Assembly: GCF_022701195.1 (NCBI RefSeq) | Contig: NZ_CP078089.1 | Location: 1,612,001-1,676,000 of the forward strand | DNA: 64,000 bases | Reading direction: 5' to 3' | Source of the DNA: Allobaculum mucilyticum | Lineage (GTDB): Bacteria; Bacillota_I; Bacilli_A; Erysipelotrichales; Erysipelotrichaceae | In this document: piece after piece, positions 44,401 to 53,685 of the stretch | Position numbering within the stretch: position 1 is the first letter of the stretch | Layout: each line of letters begins with the position of its first letter | The notes under the pieces: generated by a model | What the model was told of the DNA's origin: nothing | What the model saw: the letters and a program-made list of their open reading frames with translations, nothing else | Database searches by the model: none | Translations under genes and position numbers: made by a program

Positions 44401-46417
44401 TGCGGATCAGGGCGCTGTTGCCAACTATTCCGCAGTGATTAAAGCCAATGTAAAACCGGAACTTCCGTCAACCCGTCCGTTCCTGAATGAAACGGGTGAC
44501 GTTCTGCCTTTCCAGGCACCAGTAACCTGGAAAGATGTACCGGAAAACGGCTGGGCTGAAGAAGGCACATATGTCATCAACGGTACAGCTGATGTTCTCG
44601 GCAGAGAGTATCCGGTAACCGCAAGCATCCGTGTCGGCGGCGAAACCGTAACCCAGGGCGAGAACGTTGTTCCAAGCCTTGGCTATAAGATCGAGCAGAA
44701 CATCCCGGCTGCCCTGCAGTCCGATACGCTGCTGGCAATTAAAGACGGAAATGTCGTACCAAGTGCCCAGGGCGGAACCAACAAGACTATCTGGACCAAC
44801 TTCAGTGCGACCAACGCCACCGGCGAGAATAAGCTGCTCGATGCAGAAATCAAGATTTACCTTGATACGGCTCAGCTGATTAACCAGACCAGCATCTACT
44901 TCATCAAAGATACCTGGTCGGCTGTTTATCCGAACGCCGGAGCGGTTAAACTCTATGCTTCCGCAACTGGCGAAGATGGAACCTGGACAGAAATCGATGC
45001 CACAGAAACCATCGGCGATGAAAAGGGCGATGAAGCTCCGTTCTATAAGGAATACAAATACACCTTCGATCCAATGTCGATTACGGTTCTGAAGGTTGCC
45101 TTCACTACACCGGAAGGACAGGGTCTTGGCGGTGCGAATGTCCATGTCTGCCACGGTATTTCTGAAATCGAAATGTATCCTGTAACGACCGCTCTTGAAA
45201 CAGGAACCAGCACAGATCTGGAAACCCTGATCATCAACGGCAAAGATGAAGACCTGACAGCTACACAGGCAAATCTGCTCAAATCGGTTGCTCACCTTGT
45301 TGATACTCTTGAAGTCAAAGGTGCCGACAATGCAGCAGTCACTGTTGTCAGCCAGGATGACTCCCATATGCTGCTTTATGTAGAATCTGAAGACCACAGC
45401 ACGACCCGTCTGGTTACTGTAAAACTTCAGACTCCATACCAGCGCGAACCGGAAAGCGAAGAGTACGATCTCGGCCGTACGAAGATGACTGCTTCCGCTT
45501 CCAGTGTCTACCCCGGAAGCAATGAAGGACCGGCCGCAAACGTTCTCGATAACAGCACCAGCACCTGGTATCACACCAACTGGAATACACAAGAAGGTTC
45601 AAACGTTGCACACCGTCATATTGATCTGACCTTTGATGAGCCGCAGGAAGTTGCAGCTCTGCGCTATCTGCCAAGAAACAGCTCTGGAGACGGCGGACGC
45701 AATGGACAGGTTGTCAGCTACAAAGTGCAGTACAAAGCAACTGATGATGGCAACTGGATCGATATTTCCGAAGGCGAATGGCCATACACCACCGGCTGGA
45801 AGGTCGCAGAATTTGACCGTCCGGTAACGGCGAAAGCTGTACGCTTCATCGGTGTTGAAACGATGACAAACGGAAACAAAGCCAACTCGGATATGTCCGC
45901 AGCTGAGGTCCGTGTTGCCAGAAAATTCCCGAAGGAAGATGTGACTGAAGCTGAAGACTTTAACGTAACCTGGCCTGATTCCATCGGCGATGAATTCGTT
46001 CTTGGCCAGACTGACCTGCATAATGAAATCAAAGTCAGCTCCGTAGATCCTCTCCATTACGGAACGGATTACTACTTCGAATATGAAGCCAATCCGGAAA
46101 CAAACGAAGTCACCGTTACCCTCAAAGGAAACGGCTACTTTGACGGAGAAGTATCGAAGACCTATAAAGTCAAAGCGATCATCTCCATCGATACAACTCT
46201 GCTCGAACTTGCTATCTCTGAAGCAGACGATCTTCTTGCAAGCGCAGCTGATTACAAGACCGTTGCTCCTGTAACCGCAGCTCTGCCAGAAGCAAGAACC
46301 GCTCTGCAGAAGAAAGAAAGCCAGCAGGCCGTCAACGAAGCAGCCCTTGCACTCAACCAGGCACTCCTTGAAGTCCGTCTGAAACCATCGGCTGATGCTC
46401 TTGACGCTCTGAAGTAG
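41402..46417 (+). CDS. Secreted multidomain GH2 beta-galactosidase-like enzyme
   Basis: This 1671-residue protein opens with a signal peptide (about 1-32). Then follow the GH2 sugar-binding domain (about 60-240), Ig-like domain (to about 345) and TIM barrel (350-650), with acid/base Glu489 in GNEVE and nucleophile Glu573 in GTETVS. Next are a DUF4982-like and a GH2 C-terminal Ig domain (690-920), a Big_4-like domain (about 925-1030), a discoidin-like domain, a CBM32 (about 1355-1510) and a FIVAR-like helical end. It probably removes beta-galactose from host glycans. No LPxTG or membrane anchor ends the protein. AAAGGA precedes the ATG. Confidence 0.92.
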   Translation: MRKSKAIRTFGSAFLTAAMLLSSAPSFSLPIAAVESDAAKESNGGQLDTTSYVHPVQTISALDAEERSVNFNQSWSFHFGDSAGAEQPLADDSSWEIVNVPHDYSINQDYDRNLEGESAYKPGGLAWYRKSFTLDDSIKNKQIRIDFDGIYMNSTVYINGHKLGDHPYGYTPFSYDLTPYLNKDGENVISVRVNHQTPSSRWYSGSGIGRNVHLTVTEDVHVDLSGTQITTPKLEEQKDGDVDTSVKTTIVNNGDEAKEVTVQQFLYEKGNEDGEPVASSAKSAPQTLEAGASAVIDQTFQVNRPKLWHTTNNFDEKSELYTVVTKVYEGEEEVDSYDTEFGFRYFKFDKDTGFWLNGEAMKLNGVCMHHDQGALGSVDTYRAVERQVEILKGMGVNSIRTSHNTPSKALVDVCNENGIILMEEVFDGWDQHKNGNTEDYANYFSEPMPEETELLHADQAEVWAQYDLQESIRRDRNDPAVVIWDIGNEVEHGSTSHFPTICQNLLDWTKAMDDRPAVLGDNKTLGNATGVSNQMRDSIHAAGGLIGSNYGLADALQTRFRDYHPDWRFIGTETVSSVNSRGIYDRIANQNDAGKNDKQLTSYDYSAVSWGHRAAQSMIGSLENDWYAGQYVWTGFDYLGEPTPWNGISNTDHANYGWPAPKNSYFGIIDTAGIPKDTYYFYRSMWKHDDTTLHMLPAWKSDVVYTGNAKGVPVVVYTNAHKVKLEFTNANGVTREIGTKEFTEKTTANGYKWRIYEGADKEGARYMNLYFTWYVPYEDGTLTATAYDVNGDVIEKTVGRNTVSTFGDAAALDAVADRTEIKADGNDLSYITVDIKDADGNEVDNANNRVTFSVEGPGEVIGCDNGNSVDFQPYEENNRAAFSGKMIAIVRSTGEDGEIRVTASADGLTSDTVVINASGAETPQANDLISAEYSKGCYLRSGAVPTLPATAKLTYADGTVKEDVPIVWEDFSIDNLTFDKPTVVNGVADGQKLSYYINLVADQGAVANYSAVIKANVKPELPSTRPFLNETGDVLPFQAPVTWKDVPENGWAEEGTYVINGTADVLGREYPVTASIRVGGETVTQGENVVPSLGYKIEQNIPAALQSDTLLAIKDGNVVPSAQGGTNKTIWTNFSATNATGENKLLDAEIKIYLDTAQLINQTSIYFIKDTWSAVYPNAGAVKLYASATGEDGTWTEIDATETIGDEKGDEAPFYKEYKYTFDPMSITVLKVAFTTPEGQGLGGANVHVCHGISEIEMYPVTTALETGTSTDLETLIINGKDEDLTATQANLLKSVAHLVDTLEVKGADNAAVTVVSQDDSHMLLYVESEDHSTTRLVTVKLQTPYQREPESEEYDLGRTKMTASASSVYPGSNEGPAANVLDNSTSTWYHTNWNTQEGSNVAHRHIDLTFDEPQEVAALRYLPRNSSGDGGRNGQVVSYKVQYKATDDGNWIDISEGEWPYTTGWKVAEFDRPVTAKAVRFIGVETMTNGNKANSDMSAAEVRVARKFPKEDVTEAEDFNVTWPDSIGDEFVLGQTDLHNEIKVSSVDPLHYGTDYYFEYEANPETNEVTVTLKGNGYFDGEVSKTYKVKAIISIDTTLLELAISEADDLLASAADYKTVAPVTAALPEARTALQKKESQQAVNEAALALNQALLEVRLKPSADALDALK

Positions 46418-46496
46418 TCTTTCATTTTGAACGGATGTAAAGTCCGTCCGGACTGAGTCTGAAGCAGTCTGAAACTGAGTCTGCATACCGAACAGA

Positions 46497-46542
46497 CAAA
46501 AGCTCCCCATGTCCTGTTTACACAGGGCAGGGGAGCTTTTCT
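46497..46542 (+). terminator. Terminator after GH2 gene
   Basis: AGCTCCCC (46501-46508) and GGGGAGCT (46530-46537) are followed by TTTCT. The rest of the gap to 46768 is AT-rich and holds no gene I can support. Confidence 0.85.
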
Positions 46543-46768
46543 GCGTTGAAAGCAGCGGTCTGAAAGGTGATTGGAGCGCAGGGGAGGAATCGTTTTGAAA
46601 GCGTTTGACTCAGTGCGTATTAAAGTGAACGGTTTGCATAATTTCACATAATTAAATGGTCAGATTCTGGTTGGTATTTAAATCGACAGGCGATATGATT
46701 GTGAGGTTTGTTGTCAATATAAAGATGATTTCCCGTCATTTTTGTATAGAAAATTGAAAGGAAAAGAG

Positions 46769-49700
46769 ATGAAAAACACGAAACAGACTCTGATGAGAAG
46801 AGCGCTTTCGCTGACTCTTGCAGCCGGCTGTGCCCTCTCGCTCATCGAAGTACCGATTCAGGCTGCTATGCCTGAAAAGCTGGAAAACGCTGCTTCACGT
46901 TTTGAAATCACTGTCCCCTCTGAGGAGTACAGCAAGGGCAAAGAACTGCTGGTCGACGGTGATGACAATACGCTGTGGGTAGCAGGCGACGGTACATGGC
47001 CTGCAAAGATCAATTTTCATACGCCTCTCGACAACCCGACGATTTATAAAGTTGTCGTACGCTTTGAAAAAGGCTGGCCAAACCGGTCCATGGACGTAAA
47101 GCTCAGCCACGTTGTGAACTCCGTCATGGATGCGCCTGTGCCTGATCGCACGGCAGATGACTTTGCATTTGATGGCGTATTCGAATACGCATGGCCCGAA
47201 GGCATCAATGCGACGGATCTGGTCCTGGAGCTTTCCGACCCGAAAACAGACGGAAATGCCGGACAGTTCTGGCCAGGACTTGCGGAAGTAGAAATCTACA
47301 CCGAACAGAAAGCCGCAGATGATGAAGAACAGCTCGTCAACATCGCACCGGAAGGTCAGATTTCTTCCATTAACCCGAGTGAGGGAAATCCTGCACACCT
47401 GATCGATGGAGACTACAGCACCCTGTATGTCTTTTCGCAGGGCCTGTCATCGACAGGCGGAAGTGCCTGGACACAGGTTGATTTTGATCAGCCAAAAAAG
47501 ATCAGCGCTGTCGAAACAGCATTTGAAAACCTCGGCTCGTCCGATCCAAGCCAGTTCCGCTTTACTTACGATATCCTTGGCCGAAGCGACGCAGCCGGTG
47601 AATGGCGCGTTCTTGCGGCAGATCAGAAAGCTACCCGTCTGGATGGCGACTGCATCAAGACCAGCAGGTTTGATGCAGAACAGACTGTTCAGGCTGTCCG
47701 CATTCTGATCAAGTCGATCGAATCGACCGGCGGCGATCCATGGCCTGCACTGGCCGAGCTGAAAATCTTCGCAAAAGAAGAAATCAGCGCCGATATCCCG
47801 GAAGGGACAAACATTGCGGAAGGCAAACCGATTCACACCAATACTTCGCAGAAAACCGTCAGCCGCATCACTGACGGTTCGCTCAGTACAGTCTGGAGCG
47901 GAGAAATGTATCCGGCATACATCGACATCGATCTCGAAGAAAACTACGCACTCGATGACGCTGTGGTGTATACGCCCGAGAGCGGATACAGCCAGTATTC
48001 AATTTATACCTCGATGGATGGCGTAGACTTTGAGCGCGTCGCACGCAAGACATCTGAAGCTGCCTGCACGCGGGATGGCGAAACATGGGATCTTGCCGGC
48101 AAGGAAGCCCGCGTTGTGCGTCTGTACATGGAGTACAACTCCGCAAATGCCAGCAGTCAGGTCCGTGAATTCGTTCTTCACGGAACCAAAACTGATTCTG
48201 CTGTCATCGAAACTCCGGAAGTTTCGGTAGAAGACTTCAGTGATACCGACTATGTACAGCCAATTACGAATCAGGAAACCATTGAAGAAGTTCAGGGCAT
48301 TATCCGCCGTCGTCTTGGTGCAGACTATGTCAGCTGGTTCACCTTTGAACTCAAAGACGCTGCTTCCGGCTATGACTACTACGATGTGGAAACCAGAGAC
48401 GGAAAAATCCACATCACCGGCAACAACGGCGTTTCGCTGGCAACCGGTCTGAATGCCTATCTGGAAAATGTCATCAACGTTCATATTTCTCAGGTCGGCG
48501 ATCAGATCACGATGCCGGATTCGATCGTTCTGCCAGAAGAAAAAATGCACAAGGAAACAAAATTCCCTGTGCGCTATTCCTACAACTACTGCACGCTTTC
48601 CTATTCCATGGCCTTCTGGGGCGAACAGGAATGGAGAAATGAGCTTGACTGGCTTGCCCTGAATGGCGTCAACGTCGTTCTGGATGCAACCGGCATGGAA
48701 GAAGTCTGGAGAAGATTCTTAACGGAATGCGGCTATTCCCATCAGGAAATCAAGGATTTCATCGCAGGACCGGCTTACTACGCCTGGTTCTACATGGCGA
48801 ATCTGTCGGGCATGGGCGGCCCGATTCCGGATTCCTGGTTTGCAGAGCGGACTGAGCTGGCCCGCAAAAACCACCGCATCATGCAGCGCCTTGGCATGCA
48901 GCCGGTTCTGCAGGGCTACTGCGGCATGGTTCCGGTTGATTTCAAAGAGAAACAGCCCAATGCATCCATTATTGAGCAGGGAAAATGGTGCAACTTCCAG
49001 CGCCCGTACATGCTCAAAACCGATGATCCTGCCACATTCGACAAATATGCCGACATGTTCTACAAAGCGCAGAAAGATGTCTTTGGCGACATCACCGATT
49101 TCTATGCGACCGACCCCTTCCATGAAGGCGGAAACACAGGAGGCATGAACATCACTACGATCGCCAGAAAGACACTCGATCTGATGATTAAAAACGATGA
49201 GGATGCCGTCTGGATCATTCAGTCCTGGCAGGGCAACCCGTCGCGTGAACTGCTCAACGGTCTGGAAGGCCGCAGAGAGCATGCGCTGGTTCTTGACCTG
49301 TATGCAGAACGTGAACCGCACTGGAACAGCCCGTCCTATGGCGCTGACGAATTTGGCAGCACCCCATGGGTCTACTGCATGCTCAACAACTTCGGTGGCC
49401 GTCTGGGTCTGTACGGCCACCTTGAATCGCTCAACAAAAGCATTCCGGCTGCTGCCAATCAGGCCAGCCACATGAAAGGCATCGGCATTGCGCCAGAAGC
49501 CAGCCAGAACAACCCGCTGCTCTATGAGTTCATCTTCGATACGATCTGGACCGAAGATGCCAGTCAGCCTCTTGAAGAGATTGATCTGAAGCAGTGGACA
49601 GAAGACTACGCCAGAAGACGCTATGGCGCCGACAGCGAAAGTGCCGTAAAAGCGCTCGTGATCATGGAAGAGACTGTTTATGACGGTCTTGAACATGAAC

Positions 49701-51175
49701 GCAAAGGCGGAAACTTCATCGGCCAGGGTGCACCGGAAAACGTCGTCAACTCCCGTCCAGCGCTGAGCATCGGAGCAGCTTCGACATGGGGCTGGTCTTC
49801 GATTCTCTACTCCAAAGCAGAACTTGAGCGTGCGCTTGAGCTTCTGCTGGAAGACTACGACACGCTGAGCAGTTCAGAAGCTTACATGTATGATCTGGTG
49901 ACTCTGGCTCAGCAGGTTCTGTCTAACTATGCACAGACGCTTCTTGCACAGATGAATGCCGCAGCTTCCAGAAAGAACCTTGCAGAATTCACTGCATGGT
50001 CGGATCAGTTCCTGGATCTCATCCGCACATCCAATGATCTGCTTTCTACCCGCAAGATTTATACCCTGGGGAACTGGACACAGGCTGCCAGCCGTCTGGT
50101 TTCCAACCCGGATGATTTCACATCCGATCTGTTCGACCTCAATGCCAAAGCACTTGTTTCTACATGGGGTTCGATCAACCAGTGCAACGCCGGCGGTCTG
50201 AAAGACTACTCCAACCGCCAGTGGTCCGGTCTGACAGAAGATCTGTACCTCAGACGCTGGGAGCTCTTCATTGCAGAAAAGAAAAAAGAGCTCGCCGGTG
50301 AAGATTTCCGCACATTCAGCGGAGCTGACTGGTTCGCTCTTGAGTGGGCATGGGCCCGTGATAATGAAACGGAATACACCGAGGTTCCGTCCGATCTCGA
50401 TGTACAGGAACTGACAGAGAAAGTCCTCGAGACATTCTCTGTACGCGTTCTTGATCCGGAAGTTTCTCTGGACGGTATCCTTGATCCGACAAAGATGAGT
50501 GCAGCTGCAGGAAGTGCCAGCAGCAGCGATCCGGCTTCAAATGTTCTTGATGACAACATAAATACCATCTGGCATACAGACTGGAATGGTGCAAACGGAA
50601 CAGACCGCGAAAAATGCTGGATTGAACTGGCATTTGATCAGCCGGCTAAAGTCACGTCTCTGGTGTATAAGCCAAGAAATGGCGGCGGAAACGGTACGAT
50701 CATACAATACCGCGTGGAACTCATCGACGAATCCAAAGACGGAGACAGCACATGGAAAACTGTCTCTTCAGGAACATGGATTGAGAGCGACAGCTGGAAA
50801 GAAGCAATTTTCGATCGGACCTGGCAGGCAACGAAGGTCCGTCTGATTGCGGAAGAATCCGTCAACCAGGAAGCCAATACGAAAAACTTCGCTTCGGCTT
50901 CTGAAATCCGTGTAAAAGGCACCTTTGATCTCTCGCTTGACGTAACGCTGATCAAAGCTGTTTCGGAACTTTCCGAAGGCCTGAATCTCGATCACTTTGA
51001 TCAGAATCAGCCAGGCTTCAAAGAACTCGCCAATGCGTTCAAAGAAGCTGAAGAACTGTTCTCCGGAGCAGTCCTGCAGGAAGAAGCAGATGCATGCGCA
51101 ATGAAAATTAACCGTGCGCTGCTTGAACTGCGCAAAACACCGGATGCCAGTCTGCTGAATTCTCCTGGCAGATAA
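46769..51175 (+). CDS. Secreted GH89 alpha-N-acetylglucosaminidase with CBM32 domains
   Basis: This 1468-residue protein has a signal peptide to about residue 32. Three CBM32/discoidin-like domains (about 35-480) and the GH89 catalytic region (about 495-1230) follow. GH89 motifs are YSYNYCTLSYSMAFWGEQEW, YATDPFHEGG with catalytic Glu786, and GIGIAPEASQN with catalytic Glu910. The 124-residue spacing fits NAGLU-like enzymes. A fourth CBM32 (about 1240-1395) and a FIVAR-like helical end close it. GH89 releases terminal alpha-GlcNAc from gastric-type mucin or heparan sulfate. ATG 46769 follows AAAGGA; a TTG at 46742 has no such site. Confidence 0.94.
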   Translation: MKNTKQTLMRRALSLTLAAGCALSLIEVPIQAAMPEKLENAASRFEITVPSEEYSKGKELLVDGDDNTLWVAGDGTWPAKINFHTPLDNPTIYKVVVRFEKGWPNRSMDVKLSHVVNSVMDAPVPDRTADDFAFDGVFEYAWPEGINATDLVLELSDPKTDGNAGQFWPGLAEVEIYTEQKAADDEEQLVNIAPEGQISSINPSEGNPAHLIDGDYSTLYVFSQGLSSTGGSAWTQVDFDQPKKISAVETAFENLGSSDPSQFRFTYDILGRSDAAGEWRVLAADQKATRLDGDCIKTSRFDAEQTVQAVRILIKSIESTGGDPWPALAELKIFAKEEISADIPEGTNIAEGKPIHTNTSQKTVSRITDGSLSTVWSGEMYPAYIDIDLEENYALDDAVVYTPESGYSQYSIYTSMDGVDFERVARKTSEAACTRDGETWDLAGKEARVVRLYMEYNSANASSQVREFVLHGTKTDSAVIETPEVSVEDFSDTDYVQPITNQETIEEVQGIIRRRLGADYVSWFTFELKDAASGYDYYDVETRDGKIHITGNNGVSLATGLNAYLENVINVHISQVGDQITMPDSIVLPEEKMHKETKFPVRYSYNYCTLSYSMAFWGEQEWRNELDWLALNGVNVVLDATGMEEVWRRFLTECGYSHQEIKDFIAGPAYYAWFYMANLSGMGGPIPDSWFAERTELARKNHRIMQRLGMQPVLQGYCGMVPVDFKEKQPNASIIEQGKWCNFQRPYMLKTDDPATFDKYADMFYKAQKDVFGDITDFYATDPFHEGGNTGGMNITTIARKTLDLMIKNDEDAVWIIQSWQGNPSRELLNGLEGRREHALVLDLYAEREPHWNSPSYGADEFGSTPWVYCMLNNFGGRLGLYGHLESLNKSIPAAANQASHMKGIGIAPEASQNNPLLYEFIFDTIWTEDASQPLEEIDLKQWTEDYARRRYGADSESAVKALVIMEETVYDGLEHERKGGNFIGQGAPENVVNSRPALSIGAASTWGWSSILYSKAELERALELLLEDYDTLSSSEAYMYDLVTLAQQVLSNYAQTLLAQMNAAASRKNLAEFTAWSDQFLDLIRTSNDLLSTRKIYTLGNWTQAASRLVSNPDDFTSDLFDLNAKALVSTWGSINQCNAGGLKDYSNRQWSGLTEDLYLRRWELFIAEKKKELAGEDFRTFSGADWFALEWAWARDNETEYTEVPSDLDVQELTEKVLETFSVRVLDPEVSLDGILDPTKMSAAAGSASSSDPASNVLDDNINTIWHTDWNGANGTDREKCWIELAFDQPAKVTSLVYKPRNGGGNGTIIQYRVELIDESKDGDSTWKTVSSGTWIESDSWKEAIFDRTWQATKVRLIAEESVNQEANTKNFASASEIRVKGTFDLSLDVTLIKAVSELSEGLNLDHFDQNQPGFKELANAFKEAEELFSGAVLQEEADACAMKINRALLELRKTPDASLLNSPGR

Positions 51176-51193
51176 AGCATTCCTTTCCACACG

Positions 51194-51248
51194 AGCGGAC
51201 CTTTTTGGTCCGCTGCAGTCCGGGTCAGTCGATCCGGGCTGTTTTTTT
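51194..51248 (+). terminator. Double hairpin terminator after GH89 gene
   Basis: AGCGGACC-TTTTT-GGTCCGCT (51194-51214) is followed by a second hairpin with CAGTCCGG and CCGGGCTG arms and seven T residues. Confidence 0.88.
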
Positions 51249-51370
51249 ATCCCTGGCGGCAGAATTCTTATCTCTGACACATATTTTCCGTTTCTGGAAT
51301 AAGACGGGAATACTGTCGGATTCAGATTGTGGTATTCGTTTGTTAAATCAAAGAGTCTACGTTTCTCAGT

Positions 51371-51398
51371 TTGTAGATTCACAAAAGTCAGGTACTAT
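51371..51398 (+). promoter_or_regulatory. Promoter of the YgjP-like gene
   Basis: TTGTAG (51371-51376), a 16-bp spacer and TACTAT (51393-51398), 67 bp before the ATG. Confidence 0.5.
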
Positions 51399-51465
51399 TT
51401 CAGCTGTACCCTGAACGCATTAAGACTTAAAACGAAAGAATCACAGCAGAAAGAGAGGACCGAGG

Positions 51466-52281
51466 ATGACTTCAAAATCATTCATGGACGCTCCGGAAAC
51501 CGAAATGGAATCCGGAAAATACGATGTCGGCGATGAGCTTGACATGACGCTTGACCTCGAGGGAATGCCTATTGAGACCCACGTCAGATGGGAGGATACA
51601 CAATACGCATCGATTCAGTTTGATTCACCGATTCACATCACCGCAACTCTGCCGCTGTCGATGACTCCGGAAGAGCTGCAGGAACATTTCCGGCTGTTTC
51701 CCCAGCAGCTTCAGGCCGGCATTGAACGGGTGCTTGGCGCCGGAAGAGATGAGCTGTTTGAAGAGGGACGCCCAAACTCTCATCAGAGAAGCGTTATTCA
51801 GATTTTTGGACGGGACCGCCGGGTGGTTTATGTCCGGGGCGATGACAAACCGGTTCTCAATGAAGACGAATACATCGTTTCCGTTCCGCGCGGCGATGAC
51901 TGGATGAGCGCAGAGATCTCTATTCTTGATGATCTGACCCGCCGTCTGCGCACTGAGCTCGAACTGGAAAAAGAACGCGTTCTCCGTGAATCAGGACTGA
52001 GCCCGATTCATGAACCGATGTTCTACTTTGACAGCTCGCTCGACTGTCCGGCTCTGACCAGTCTGCAGACCGGGTTTGTCACCTTCAGCCCTGCGCTGGT
52101 TTATTACGATCTGTCCTATGTCCGCTTTGTTGGAGCAAGCGTGACTGTCCGCCTGCTGGTTGGCGAAGATCAGGCCGGCTATGAGGCTCTGATGGACCGT
52201 CTGATGCCTGACTGGCGCGATATTGAGATGGATACGGAAGAAGATCCTTCCTCAACGATCGATATTCGAATGCTCAGCTGA
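51466..52281 (+). CDS. Unknown protein resembling a YgjP-type (DUF45) metallopeptidase without its zinc site
   Basis: This 271-residue cytosolic protein has no membrane segment. The opening strand region (VRWEDTQYASIQFDSPIHITATLPLSMTPEELQEHF) has the rhythm of the YgjP-like N-terminus. The C-terminal part (VTFSPALVYYDLSYV, then YEALMDRLMPDW) parallels the 'LNWRLI...FW..V...LPDY' end of that family. Where YgjP has HELxH plus a third His, this protein reads GASVTV and GEDQ, so all zinc ligands appear lost. This is my alignment by eye and needs a profile search. AGAGG lies before the ATG. It is monocistronic with its own promoter and terminator. Confidence 0.5.
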   Translation: MTSKSFMDAPETEMESGKYDVGDELDMTLDLEGMPIETHVRWEDTQYASIQFDSPIHITATLPLSMTPEELQEHFRLFPQQLQAGIERVLGAGRDELFEEGRPNSHQRSVIQIFGRDRRVVYVRGDDKPVLNEDEYIVSVPRGDDWMSAEISILDDLTRRLRTELELEKERVLRESGLSPIHEPMFYFDSSLDCPALTSLQTGFVTFSPALVYYDLSYVRFVGASVTVRLLVGEDQAGYEALMDRLMPDWRDIEMDTEEDPSSTIDIRMLS

Positions 52282-52297
52282 TTCCATCTCCATGAAA

Positions 52298-52357
52298 CAA
52301 AAAAGCGAAAGCCCGTAAACTCTGTATGATACAGAGTCTGCAGCTTTCGCTTTTTTC
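52298..52357. terminator. Bidirectional terminator
   Basis: AGCGAAAGC (52304-52312) and GCTTTCGCT (52343-52351), with inner ACTCTGT/ACAGAGT arms, A-run before and T-run after. It serves both convergent genes. Confidence 0.9.
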
Positions 52358-52424
52358 TGCTGTCGGGTTTCAGCCGGACATCCGGTCTGAACTGGACCTG
52401 TGCAGGTTTAAATCGTTAAAACAG

Positions 52425-53516
52425 TCAGGCATTCGCCTTTTTGAGAACTTTCTTTTCAAAGTCGTTTCTGGCAATCGACTTGATCTGCTTTTTGCTCAGA
52501 TGCAGACCAGCCTGCCGCATGGACAGAGGCATTCCCATCTTTTCAAAGAGAGATGTCAGGAGGACCTGTGCGCCGGGATCATTGCCATTAACCGTCTGTG
52601 CATTGTTTTCATTCTGCGGAAGAATGTCGATCAGCTCTTCAAAGACATCAGGCTTTCCATGATTCAGCTCATTGATCCAGCAGAAGAAAAGTGCAGATTC
52701 TGCGGAACCGTTTGGCATGGAAAACGCAAAAGCAAGATTCTCTGCTAGAGAAGAAAGCTGGCTTTTTGGTTTTGGCAGATGGAGATGTGCTTCAAGAGAA
52801 ATGCGGTAGAGCGAGTCGCGGGCATTCAGGTCGAGAATGTTTGCATCGAGCGCACTGGCGCAGTCGATCAGCTGTTTAAGCAGTTCTTTGGCATGAATCT
52901 TATCTTCGCCGGTGCTTTCCATCCAGGAGAAGAACAGGCGGGTGAAGATCACAAAGACCTGATTCATGGTCGGATAGTGCGGATAGAGAGAAAGCTCTGG
53001 ATCCAGAATGGTCAGAGAGCTGCTTAGCTTCTCAAAGCTGACAGTCTTCTGCTTTCCATCGCGGACAATCGTGCAGCTTGAAGAGAGTTCGTCGCCGCTA
53101 GCCGGGTTGGTCAGAATCGAAGCAATCGGATAGATCTTCTTTGGTTTCTTTTTTCCGGTCCAGAAGTCCCAGACATCGCCTTTTGAGCCCATGCCAAGGG
53201 CAATCGCTTTGGCGCACTGCAGCGTCGATCCGCCGCCTAAGGCCATGATGATGTCGCAGCCTTCTTTGCGGGCAACTTCAATGCCGCGCTTTACAGAACC
53301 ATATTTTGGGTTGGGCAGAATCTGTCCCATATTCGCAAACGGGAAATCCGCTTTGGCAAGCAGTGTCCGGACTTTGACAAGCAGGCCGTCCTCAACCGGG
53401 CGGTGTCCGTGAACCAGCAGAACTTTATGTCCGAGGGGTTTTAACAGTTCGGGCAGTTTTTCAACAGAACCTGCTCCAATGGTGATGGAGGAGGGAATAG
53501 AAAGATTTGTGTTCAT
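52425..53516 (-). CDS. Iron-containing alcohol dehydrogenase-like protein lacking metal ligands
   Basis: This 363-residue protein has the two-domain Fe-ADH fold closest to the butanol-dehydrogenase (BdhA/YugJ) branch. The nucleotide loop GGGSTLQCAKA is near 94 and VWDFWTGKKKPKK near 115. The four metal-binding residues are not where expected: the D..xH helix reads NQVFVIFTRLFF, the HA(x)GAxxxIPHG region reads AENLAFAFSMPNG. It may bind NAD(P) but should not be a normal Fe/Zn-dependent dehydrogenase. It shares a terminator with the preceding convergent gene. Confidence 0.78.
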   Translation of the reverse strand: MNTNLSIPSSITIGAGSVEKLPELLKPLGHKVLLVHGHRPVEDGLLVKVRTLLAKADFPFANMGQILPNPKYGSVKRGIEVARKEGCDIIMALGGGSTLQCAKAIALGMGSKGDVWDFWTGKKKPKKIYPIASILTNPASGDELSSSCTIVRDGKQKTVSFEKLSSSLTILDPELSLYPHYPTMNQVFVIFTRLFFSWMESTGEDKIHAKELLKQLIDCASALDANILDLNARDSLYRISLEAHLHLPKPKSQLSSLAENLAFAFSMPNGSAESALFFCWINELNHGKPDVFEELIDILPQNENNAQTVNGNDPGAQVLLTSLFEKMGMPLSMRQAGLHLSKKQIKSIARNDFEKKVLKKANA

Positions 53517-53685
53517 ACTCTGACCATAACATCGCCGTCTGTTTTTTGATTCTGTAATGCGCCGATTTTTTTCAGCGCTCCAGAACGCTGGAAGCGCCGT
53601 ACACGATCCGGTTATCTCTTTTGGAAATGAAGTTAGAAAACGTCACAATAAAGACGATAAAACTGATGAACAGGAGGTGTTCCTC

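Noticed and set aside
44468-45592. 374-codon antisense frame inside the GH2 gene
   Set aside because: No ribosome site and composition of a shadow frame; the GH2 frame is continuous and conserved.
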